Assembly: GCA_947247005.1 (NCBI GenBank)
Contig: OX365945.1
Location: 19,536,501-19,600,500, forward strand
From: Spisula solida
Taxonomy: Eukaryota > Mollusca > Bivalvia > Venerida > Mactridae
Length of the DNA stretch: 64,000 bases
Direction of reading: 5' to 3'
The stretch's first letter is position 1; each line of letters begins with the position of its first letter. Of this stretch, positions 21,101 to 27,987 are shown in pieces. The notes below the pieces were generated by a model. That model worked only from the letters and a program-made list of their open reading frames with translations. It was not told where the DNA came from and did not search any database. The translations under genes and the position numbers were made by a program.

Positions 21101-24100
21101 CTACCAGGTGATGTGTTGTTTTTCATCTTTTTTAAACATGTGAGCATTTCGTCATAAGATAAATCTTTTTCTAAATTTCCCTTTTCTATTTCATTTAGTT
21201 TTACAAAGGTGTTATCATCAAATAAAGAGCTTAAATCTACATTATCGGTGGGTATATCTGAATAAAGTGATTTGTAATGTTCTTTGGTTTCATTTAAGAT
21301 TTCAGATTGATCCTGCAATAAGCTCCCTGATTTAGAGTAAAGTTTTGACATTGTTTTTGATACATAGTTTCTATTCTCTAAGTTACAGAAATAATTAGTC
21401 GGTTTTTCACCTTCAGTGATCCATTTTGCACGTGATCTTACAAGTTTACCATTTAAATACTTTTTTCTAAGTTCTAATAATTCATTATTTTTTTCCTCAA
21501 TTATTTGTGAGTTGTTTCTATTTTCATTTTGTAGATTGTTTATTTCATCAACTAACTTTATTTGTTTATTTGTGTCGAGTTTCTTTTTATGAGAAGCATA
21601 AGATATTGTTTGGCCTCGAATCTCCATTAGTAAAGTTTCAAGAAATAATCTGTCATTTATTATTAACTCAATATCTTTTATGTGAATGTTTTCTATTTCT
21701 ATGTTTAGAGCTCGATCTTCCACAACGTATTGAGCTTTCACCCTATTGATAGTTTCCTTTACCTGGGTTATATATTCAGTATCTTTTAATAAAGAGTCGT
21801 TAAATTTCCAATAAGAGTTTCCTCTAGTTATAGTCCCCATTTTAATAGTCAGAGTGATCATTGAATGGTCAGTTCTATATCCTGGGTTAATAGTTGTAGC
21901 ATCTACCTCGGTATATAACGTATTTGAGATAAGAAAAAAGTCGAGTCTTGCTTGCTTAATTGGGTTTTTTCTATGCCATGTATATTTTTTTTCTTCAATA
22001 TGATCTTCACGCCAGCAGTCTATAAAATCTAAACCTAAAATAATATCAATAACTGTTTCTCTGGAATTTGGGTTGTTGATATTAACATAATTAAAACAAT
22101 CTTTTGTAGGGTCAATTACTAAGTTAAAATCACCTACTAAGATACTTTCATTTTCTAAAGCGATTAGTTTTTCTTTTATATATTTTCATAAAATAAGGGT
22201 TCATCTCTATTTGGACCATAAATACAGAATAGAGATAGGTTTGTTTCATAGGCACTGAAGTGTAAAATAATCAGATTCCCATTGTTATCTTTTTGGATAT
22301 CTTTGTATTTAAAATCAAAGTTATTATTGATTAAAATAGCAACGCCTCTAGCTTGTGAGCTGAAGTTATTGAAATAACATTTATACCCCCATTGACTTAT
22401 AATGTATGCTGAATCTTTATCAATAAAGTGTGTGTCTTGCAAACAATATATATTGTAATTTAAGGTTTTTAAGTAATTTAGGACATCCCTGCGTTTTTCC
22501 TTATCTCCCAAACCTTGTACATTCATAGAGGCAATTTTGAGTTTATCTACCATTAAGTGTTTGCACTATGGATAATAATCGTATGGCAGCACTGTGATGA
22601 CCCTTATACTTTATACAAGAAATATACACTCCAGGAGTTCCCCAACCAATGATATGACAGCAAACATGAAAGATATCATCTACAAACAGAGACAAAGTAT
22701 TGTGCACTGCCTGTTCTTGGTAGATGACTGTTGTTACCCTTGTTAGCAAAAAAAGATGTAATATATGTAAATAAAAAAGATAAGTGCACATTAGTGCATA
22801 TGTAAGACATTTTAGGAGGAGGATACTTGAAAGAGATAAAGACTGATACACATGTGTAGCAGGTTATTTTGCAGCTGGTAATTGTTTTGTTACTATATTT
22901 ACAAACAATATGTCGCGTATACAATTTTTTTTTTTTTTTTTTGAAAAGGCAAAACACCAGTTTTACTATCTGAAAATCTAGTATTACAATTAATCTCGAG
23001 TATTAATTCATCCCTAGATTTAAAAATGGCATACTTTATCAGATACTAGCATTTGTAACAAAAATCTAAGTAAAAATCACTTTAATTGAGACATATATGT
23101 ATACCTTCTCAAAGGGAGGTTACTCACACCGAATTAACAACAATATCCTAGAATAGCTGGTGGCAATACATATGCTACAAAATTATACATAGAAATCGCA
23201 CTAATTTGGGCATACCTGTTAACCTTCATAAAGGGAGGTAACTCGCACAAAACTAACAGCAATACTCAGTATAACTGGTGACAATACATAATATAACTTT
23301 TTCAATATCTATCATAACAAACCTTACATATTACCATTTCTACGTATAGACATAGCGTTGTTACTACATGAAACATAACAATATTGCAGTATATTTTTAT
23401 ACATGTACTCTTTATTCGCCTGGACGGAAAAAACAGCTCATATTTGTTTTATCAAAAACCTGTATGTACATTGTACATTATGTCAAATGTAAGTATGCAT
23501 TAATACATGTAGCATTGTTTTTTCAATACAGTGCAGCAGTTCATTTAGTTGTTGAATACTTATCTACAGACAGCAAATGCTTGAGGGCTATATTATGTCA
23601 GCCAAGAAAAGAATGTATGCATATTAATAATTAATACAAATGTATGTATGTATACATGATGGGTGTGTAGTATGCCGTGGCAGCATTGTGTCAGACTTCC
23701 TTCATATAGTTTTTCAGGTGTCATGTTAATAATTTGATATTAAAACTAACAGGAAACATTCAAATATGTAAAACATACACAAAAGGGAGGTAAATCTGGA
23801 TATTTTTGACATGTATACAATTCAAAGAGAGGTACATCTAGTCAAATTGTGTATAACTTATATTACAGACATATGGTAATATAGTACACAACTTAATATG
23901 TATACTTAATGTAGAATAGCAAAACAAAACAATGCAATCACTTAAAACTAGATCACCTTTGCCCTGGATATGAACATACATAAAAATTTTACAAACAGGC
24001 ATACATATACATATATATAAACATATACAAAGGGAGGTAAATCTGGATATTTCTGACATTCGTATGGAGAATTTGACTTGATCCCACTTTTATGCATGAA

Positions 24101-27100
24101 TACATTACATTGCATTGAATATATAAATTTCTGCAAGCAAATCAATTTTGGTCCTTTGGATTTGTGTTTGTTTTACACCTCAAGCGTCTTTATGATACAA
24201 CCTGCTTATAAAACCGGAGGTTTTATATAGACACTATATCAGCTATTGAATTATTCTAATAGAAGGCCGAGGGTCAGTTAAATTCTCTGTACTATACAGC
24301 CCATCCTGTCAAAGACAGTTCTAGACTGGTTGATGTCTTCTGTCTTGTCCTGACTGATTCTTAATGTAGTATTTGACTGAATTTGCTTATATTTTATCTA
24401 GCATATTTTTTTTTCAAACATAGAAAATTGATAGTATTTCTGCATACCAAATGTCAGTGAGAACATTTGTAGTCATGTGATGATATGATATCTTATTGTA
24501 GGTTCATCATTTGCTATACCGGTACAGACGAGTCCACAACAATCAGTTCAAGTAACATCATCCCCGTCACAACAGAATCAACAACAACAACAGGCAGTTT
24601 ATCGTATACCAACACCCACCCAGCAACAAGGTAAAGTAGCTTTCCTCTCATATCCTCATGGTGCTGGAATGAGGTGCCGACAGTGACTTATATAAGTTGT
24701 AGAATTTGTTTTAAAATTGACCTCAGATATATTAATGTAAACTAAAATTTACTCTGGAAAGGCAGTAGATGTAAGAATATAATGTCAAGTCATGACTTAA
24801 TAAGAGTTATAAAACTGTTGGAAAATCTAAACAACTGTGTGTTTCACATTTGGAGTTTGAAAAAAATGCAAGTTACTGAGGTTAGTGAATATTGGTGTGT
24901 CACAAAGTCAATGTTCATTGTTTTGGTAGTAGTCAAGTTCATAAAAGTGATCTATGAATTGTATGAACTTGTTGTCTAGAAATGTTTTTATGGTAATTGA
25001 CAAATAAAACAGTGTGTTATGTATTTCCCAACAACAGGTGCCCAGGTTATACAGTCTGATGGAGGTCAAAGAGTTCAAACTAATGGTTCTAATGCATCAG
25101 CTACAACTGTAAATGTTATAAATGCAGGTAAAGAGAGCACCTTAGTGTGTATACTTGGCATATTTGTCAATTTTCAATCACTTTAGTTAGTGTTAATTAA
25201 TAAGCAAGAGACGACCAATGTGTTTAAATTAGGGATAAGAATGAGAACAAACTTGGCACTTAAGTGAAAATAGAAATTGGTGTAAAGGGATCCATCATAT
25301 AAATTAAAAATATTTCACTAAATGAACTCCTACTGGCAATATATGTTCACAACTTGTAGTTGTTAAGGAATTAACAAGAATTGAAATTTGTTCATTTTTA
25401 TGATTTCTGTAAGTGCTTGAAGCCTTGATAAAACAGTACGCTGATGTATTCACACCTCGCTCAGAATTTACTGTTGGGGCGTATAGAGTAAAAGGGTTAA
25501 TCGTGCACAGGAACATCTATGTAATGTTATGTCTGTTAAGATTCCTTTTATTGACTATGTGTATACATACTTGACATGTTTGTTTACAGCGAGCCAGCAA
25601 TCGGTTCCAGCACTTACACCCAGTGTGTTTATGTACCAGACTCCACAAGGCATTGTATATGCTCCTGCTACCGGTACGCTACAAGACAAGACTGTGTTCA
25701 ACTTCCCACAACCAACAACAACATTGTCTGTATCACAAAATGACACTGGTAAGTTGGTGTTTGTTTATTCAAGTTTAACGCTCTTTCTCAACAATTTTTT
25801 GCAAAGTATGGTGGCTGATTCAGCTTTCCTGAATTCTGTCCTACATATATGCCAAGCATAGCCTTTATTTGCCAGTCAGCTTTCTGCTGAAATATGGCAG
25901 GCATATGTATGCCTCCACCCTGATTTAAACCCGGGTCGCCAGAATAGACGACAAGCGCGCTAACCACTGAGCTACGGAGGCCAATCTTGCCCTTCCACAA
26001 GGAATCAGCAACTTTTTCAGTACAGTGGATCCCAGTGCATTGAAATACATTTATGTATAAATACAATTGTATAAAATGTCTAGGTATGGAGTAAACGTAC
26101 AAGGTTTACTACGTACTTGTTGCTAACCAAATTTTTTTGTTGTTTTCTAGGTCAGCAACAAGGACAGGTTCAGCAACAACAACAGATCATTACTATACCA
26201 ATGCCTGTCTCATTGGCTGGATCAACACAGGTAATCACACACCATTCAATCATATATCATTCATTCATTCATAAACCAGATTTTCCAACACAAAAAACTG
26301 GTTATTAGATTGGCGAATTCGGCGGGCGAGCGTCCACAATTAATTTTCAATTGATAACTTTAGTTAGGAATAAGATATCATGTTGAAACTTGCTGTATAG
26401 GTAGCTTACTTAAAAACATTGCTTTGGATTGAAAGTGGGGCCTAGGTCAAGGTTGCTGTTCCTAAAAATAGAAAAATGTTTCCGCTTTATAACTTCTATT
26501 AGAAATGAGATACAGTCAACTCTCGTTATCTCGAATTTCACGGGACCGTGGAAATTACTTCGACATAACGAAAATTCGAGATAGAATTTTCGGCATCGAA
26601 GTTGCAAGTTTTCCAGTTTCTGTCATTTTACGCCGCTATATTGTTACGGTCGTAAGAACGACATATTCGTGAGAATTGCCTGTTGTGATATTTATGTACA
26701 TGTATTCCTCCTCGAGAAAATGCATTTTATTTTAATTATTATTTTTACTAACAATTGTTCGAGATGACATGTTTATTGATGTTAGTACGTAACACGAAGT
26801 TTTATGACATGTTTGCGCAAATTGTTGCAAACAAATATTTGTTCAACAATGGAAGGCGCGAAAATTACAGGTAAATCGAAGATTTCAGCATGGCAAAGTG
26901 TGAATAACATTCGACGCTAGTCGCATACGATCAGACTTCGACCCGACTTCGAGATGAACAATATATTTAAAGTGCAAATTGGTTAATCGGGACCAAAAAA
27001 TAATTCGACATAACGAAAAATTCGAGCCAAATTCGAGCCGAAACTTCGAGATGGGTCTCGAGATTTCATATAGACAAAGAAGGAGAAAAATCGGGACTTG

Positions 27101-27987
27101 AAAAAAACTTCGACATAACGGAAAATTCGATATAAGCGAGTTCGAGATAACGAGAGTTGACTGTATGATCATAGACTTATATGAAAACCTTTCTTTGCAT
27201 AGAAAGTAGGGCCGAGAGGTCAAGGTCATGTTTTCTAAAAATTCATTTATTCATTATTGCAGTCATGCAGTGTACTATTGGGTCTGAAATAAATGCTTGA
27301 TGTAAATGGTTATCTAAAATAGACTAATTGTATCCCATCTTCATTCAGTGTTATATTGATTTCCTGGTTGAGGTCTCACATATAACTTGAAACTTAAATA
27401 ATCAATGGATTGCTACTGTCCCAGACATTCATATAAACCGTGTGAGCTACTATCCCCGGCATTCATATAAACCATGTGAGCTACTGTCACCGGAATTCGT
27501 ATAAACCATGTGAGCTACTGTCACCGGCATTCGTATAAACCATGTGAGCTACTATCCCCGGCATTCGTATAAACCATGTGAGCTACTATCCCCGGCATTC
27601 GTTTAAACCATGTGAGCTACTATCTTCGGCATTCGTATAAACCATGTGAGCCACTGTCCTCGACATTTGTATAAACCATGTGAGCCACTGTCCTTGACAT
27701 TTGTATAACCCATGTGGCATATCTGTCTGTGGGATACCTAACAGTGGATAAACTTTTATCTCTAACCATTATTGGATTTTCAAAGAAAGTTCAAAAGACT
27801 CTTTAAGCTAAAGCGACTGTGTCAGTAGATATCTTGTGTTAGTCATCACCTTCAGTGATAGCTCTTGTTACATTAGTAAACAGAATGATATTTCCATTTT
27901 CAGGTGTTACAATTAGCAACCACAGAATCAGCACAATTAACAGATCTGTCTCAACCAACCACAGCAAAGAAAGCTCGCAAGCTTTGA
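8704..27987 (+). CDS. SRF: Serum response factor (MADS-box transcription factor), complete, 9 exons
   Basis: SRF is a nuclear MADS-box factor that binds CArG boxes as a dimer and works with MRTF and ternary complex factors on cytoskeletal, muscle and immediate-early genes. Exons: 8704-9030, 10666-10929, 16849-17014, 17948-18070, 24502-24630, 25038-25127, 25590-25748, 26151-26230 and 27904-27987. They join in phase into 473 residues (human 508). Residues 55-70 are acidic. The MADS box is about 78-136 (GRVKIKMEFIENKLRRYTTF, then KRKTGIMKK, AYELSTLTGTQVMLLVASE), and the SAM extension runs to about 170 (FATRKLQPMITSESGKALIQ). The rest is a Q/S/T/P-rich activation region ending in KKARKL. An in-frame TAA at 8692-8694 fixes the first ATG. 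CArG boxes upstream suggest autoregulation. Intron 4 contains an antisense LINE. Confidence 0.96.
9031..10665. other. SRF intron 1
   Basis: It contains the CArG box and a purine/pyrimidine-alternating ACGTACGTACGTGCGC.. stretch near 9240-9285. The remainder is AT-rich with no recognised element. Confidence 0.5.
9071..9080. promoter_or_regulatory. CArG box in SRF intron 1 (CCATATTTGG)
   Basis: A perfect CC(A/T)6GG only 41 bases after exon 1. One isolated CArG box is expected by chance every 10-15 kb in DNA this AT-rich, so support is moderate. Confidence 0.45.
10666..10929 (+). CDS. SRF: SRF exon 2
   Basis: It encodes residues 110-197, completing the MADS box and SAM domain and ending with GFEETELTYAVEDENGK. 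The acceptor is CTTTCCAG and the donor AAG|GTAAAT. The reading frame stays open for 95 codons into intron 2. Confidence 0.95.
10971..11239 (+). mobile_element. MITE, CAGGGGTGTCA termini, copy 1 (SRF intron 2)
   Basis: Ends CAGGGGTGTCA and TTGACACCCCTG are inverted repeats. AAAAAT flanks both sides (10965-10970, 11240-11245). It is 269 bp with no transposase. It sits 41 bases after the exon 2 donor. Copies 2 and 3 are at 14327-14593 and 52307-52575. Confidence 0.85.
12776..12972. mobile_element. TA-flanked MITE (SRF intron 2)
   Basis: The left end TACAGTAAAACCTCAATAAT and the right end GTGTTACTGTA are inverted. Two further internal GAGGTGGTCTTA / TAAGACCACCTC blocks allow long hairpins. Flanking TA suggests a Tc1/mariner-type relic. 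Confidence 0.65.
14327..14593 (+). mobile_element. MITE, CAGGGGTGTCA termini, copy 2 (SRF intron 2)
   Basis: 267 bp, same orientation and internal order as copy 1 (GAAAGAGCTA, TGACCAAAAT, GAAATGGCAAAGTTA, GGCCTCTTGCTTGGCAAAAA). The 6-bp target duplication GGAACT is at 14321-14326 and 14594-14599. Confidence 0.85.
15600..15965. repeat. Old dispersed repeat in SRF intron 2
   Basis: It shares blocks such as GTTGTTAAA.. and a GATTTCCGT..G end with 17680-17910, 25300-25500 and 42760-42795, where the common core reads CGTAAGTGCTTTGATAAAA. Copies are diverged and the boundaries are unclear. Confidence 0.45.
16259..16550. repeat. Degenerate tandem repeat, period about 49 bp
   Basis: About six units share AAGGGAGGTAATCCAATTAT and AAAATNCCT.. 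blocks, becoming more degenerate to the right. It lies in SRF intron 2, about 300 bases before exon 3. The GGGAGGTAA core also recurs in the LINE 5' region. Confidence 0.75.
16849..17014 (+). CDS. SRF: SRF exon 3
   Basis: 166 bases, phase 0 in, phase 1 out. It begins SIMMDGSGGLKPVYTMTSSP and continues as a Q/T-rich stretch. The acceptor TTTTTCAG and the donor GTAACA fit. Confidence 0.88.
17948..18070 (+). CDS. SRF: SRF exon 4
   Basis: 123 bases, phase 1 to 1. It encodes a proline/serine-rich segment including SISVHLPGIPPGYMFAP, resembling the tyrosine/proline patch in vertebrate SRF activation domains. Confidence 0.88.
18092..18106. repeat. LINE target-site duplication, left copy
   Basis: TCGTATGGAGAATTT, identical to 24060-24074; its last three T bases merge with the poly(T) run. 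Confidence 0.9.
18742..21861 (-). CDS. LINE ORF2, reverse transcriptase part (1039 residues from first Met)
   Basis: It encodes a non-LTR reverse transcriptase that copies element RNA at the nicked target. RT blocks are in order: WRPISLLN (311-318), FLPGR (347-351), DFATAFDS with catalytic D380, GCRQGDPLSPYLF (436-448), the YADD active site (480-483), and the SGLKIN and LLGI blocks after it. A Cys/His zinc-binding motif is near residues 906-930 (CTFC...H..YEC). The frame continues upstream of the first Met to about 22180, where one indel separates it from the endonuclease. The element type is L1-superfamily; the Tx1-like placement is inferred from motif style. It is not a host gene. Confidence 0.93.
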   Translation of the reverse strand: MITLTIKMGTITRGNSYWKFNDSLLKDTEYITQVKETINRVKAQYVVEDRALNIEIENIHIKDIELIINDRLFLETLLMEIRGQTISYASHKKKLDTNKQIKLVDEINNLQNENRNNSQIIEEKNNELLELRKKYLNGKLVRSRAKWITEGEKPTNYFCNLENRNYVSKTMSKLYSKSGSLLQDQSEILNETKEHYKSLYSDIPTDNVDLSSLFDDNTFVKLNEIEKGNLEKDLSYDEMLTCLKKMKNNTSPGSSGFTTSFYKFFWNDIGHFLVRSINEAFKFKELSVTLKQGIITCIPKGDKSKLYLKNWRPISLLNISYKIASSAIAARLKSVLPNIINEDQSGFLPGRFIGDNIRVIYDIMFYAEKNNKPGMLLLLDFATAFDSLSWKFMYKVLSFFNFGPNLINWVKLFYTNISSSVIVNGHLSEWFTLHRGCRQGDPLSPYLFILCAEILSILIRQNNNIKGLNVNGTEFLVSQYADDTTLILDGTEMSLRTTMSVLKFYASISGLKINIDKTKAVWIGSFKNRNTIICPDLGINWEMNSFKLLGIIFCKDLQEMVEINYQNKINDIKRLFTVWSKRILTPIGRNVIIKTLALSKINHLILSLPNPNIDTIKKLKTMIFKFLWNNKPDKVKRNCIVQDYSLGGLRVLDLENFMKALKITWLRRYLTNSTKYYKLVEELCPNITLFSVFGSDFVKEIVTNTHNQFWKDVLKSYTQLVEKNAINSWQDFIHLPIWRNNIFKIGGQSVYYKKYLDKGIVLINDILDSNGNYYTYEMFRQKLQVQTNFLQYNSLINAIKAGCNKLAIIPKQTEKVYINQPLHIKLITSSKKGCRNIYDSLISKYETITSKSKWETELNLPEQFGWKYILKSPFKITNNSNLQWFQYRITHRILGTNSLLFKMNLCNNNICTFCNQEEETLNHLFYECHFVSQFWQLLKQWTNNTNPEIRINWTQCDILLGCPNIQTATNVVLNTILLIAKRYIYTCKMKLCIPNLTNYKTYLLSHLRVEQYIAKKSFSTHNFNKKWNCYMAALEGDPS
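22176..22553 (-). pseudogene. LINE ORF2 N-terminal AP endonuclease, separated by a frameshift
   Basis: It begins MVDKLKIASMNVQGLGDKEK and has the endonuclease blocks N-V-Q-G-L, LQDTHF and YGPNRDEP. The frame ends at a stop near 22176 in an ATATATAA stretch. The next endonuclease block (LVGDFNL) is in a different frame, that of the RT ORF. A 2-base gain (or 1-base loss) there would explain the break. One indel is the only disruption noticed. Confidence 0.85.
22554..24059 (-). promoter_or_regulatory. LINE 5' region with repeated GGGAGGTAA blocks
   Basis: No long frame was found. On the plus strand the block AAAGGGAGGTAAATCTGGAT occurs twice (about 23783-23802 and 24029-24048), followed by ATTTYTGACAT. 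Weaker copies lie near 23111, 23229 and 23823. Repeated blocks at a LINE 5' end recall promoter monomers of some L1 elements; that role is inferred. Confidence 0.6.
24060..24074. repeat. LINE target-site duplication, right copy
   Basis: TCGTATGGAGAATTT, identical to 18092-18106. It marks the element 5' end on the minus strand. Confidence 0.9.
24060..24310 (+). repeat. Old dispersed repeat that received the LINE
   Basis: Blocks GACTTGATCC, TTTATGCATGAATA, GGATTTGTGTTTGT, GCGTCTT, ATATCAGCT and CTAATAGAAGG recur in the same order at about 60577-60815. It is therefore a repeat older than the LINE. Confidence 0.65.
24502..24630 (+). CDS. SRF: SRF exon 5
   Basis: 129 bases, phase 1 to 1, glutamine-rich (five consecutive Q in NQQQQQA). 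The TTATTGTAG acceptor lies about 430 bases beyond the LINE insertion. Confidence 0.88.
25038..25127 (+). CDS. SRF: SRF exon 6
   Basis: 90 bases, phase 1 to 1. It encodes AQVIQSDGGQRVQTNGSNAS and the following TTVNVINA. Acceptor ACAACAG, donor GTAAAG. Confidence 0.86.
25590..25748 (+). CDS. SRF: SRF exon 7
   Basis: 159 bases, phase 1 to 1. It encodes PSVFMYQTPQGIVYAPATG, similar to the MYPSPHAVMYAP-type segment of vertebrate SRF, and NFPQPTTTLSVSQND. Donor GTAAGT. Confidence 0.9.
25805..25985 (-). repeat. tRNA-derived SINE (SRF intron 7)
   Basis: The head at 25981-25911 (minus) folds as a tRNA-like unit: acceptor arms GCCTCCG and TGGAGGC, an exact A-box TAGCTCAGTGG and a decayed B-box GGGTTTAAATC. 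The anticodon loop is irregular, so it is not a working tRNA. The body continues to about 25805. Confidence 0.7.
26151..26230 (+). CDS. SRF: SRF exon 8
   Basis: 80 bases, phase 1 in, phase 0 out. It is glutamine-rich, then IITIPMPVSLAGSTQ, equivalent to the VQIPVSAVQL region of vertebrate SRF. Confidence 0.88.
26513..27163. mobile_element. TA-flanked TIR element, 651 bp (SRF intron 8)
   Basis: Ends CAGTCAACTCTCGTTATCTC and, inverted, GAGATAACGAGAGTTGACTG are perfect inverted repeats of at least 20 bases, with TA on both sides (26511-26512, 27164-27165). Subterminal TTCGACATAACGAAAA blocks repeat at both ends. There is no transposase frame. It is Tc1/mariner/pogo type. Confidence 0.85.
27411..27717. 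repeat. 34-bp minisatellite, about nine units (SRF intron 8)
   Basis: The unit contains GCTACTATCCCCGGCATTCG then TATAAACCATGTGA. Variation is mostly in the TATCCCC/TGTCACC part. It ends about 190 bases before exon 9. Confidence 0.9.
27904..27987 (+). CDS. SRF: SRF exon 9 (stop codon)
   Basis: 84 bases including TGA. It encodes VLQLATTESAQLTDLSQPTT and a basic KKARKL end. The acceptor is TTTTCAG. Confidence 0.9.
   Translation: MLQLATTESAQLTDLSQPTTAKKARKL

Larger units (their letters stand above)
18107..24059 (-). mobile_element. Nearly intact L1-superfamily (Tx1-like) LINE in SRF intron 4, antisense to SRF
   Basis: It is bounded by a 15-bp target duplication TCGTATGGAGAATTT at 18092-18106 and 24060-24074. 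A 32-base T run (18104-18135) is the poly(A) tail of the minus-strand element. In element order there is a 1.5-kb 5' region, an AP endonuclease frame (22553-22176), a frame change, an RT frame (21861-18742) and a 0.6-kb 3' UTR. No ORF1 was recognised. The long unbroken RT frame and clear target duplication suggest recent insertion. It is full-length by structure; whether it is fixed or polymorphic cannot be told. Confidence 0.92.

Noticed and set aside
19127..21749. Plus-strand open frames within the LINE
   Set aside because: They are antisense shadows of the reverse transcriptase ORF.
25911..25981. Functional tRNA gene
   Set aside because: The anticodon loop is irregular, the B-box is decayed and a SINE-like body follows, so it is a SINE head.
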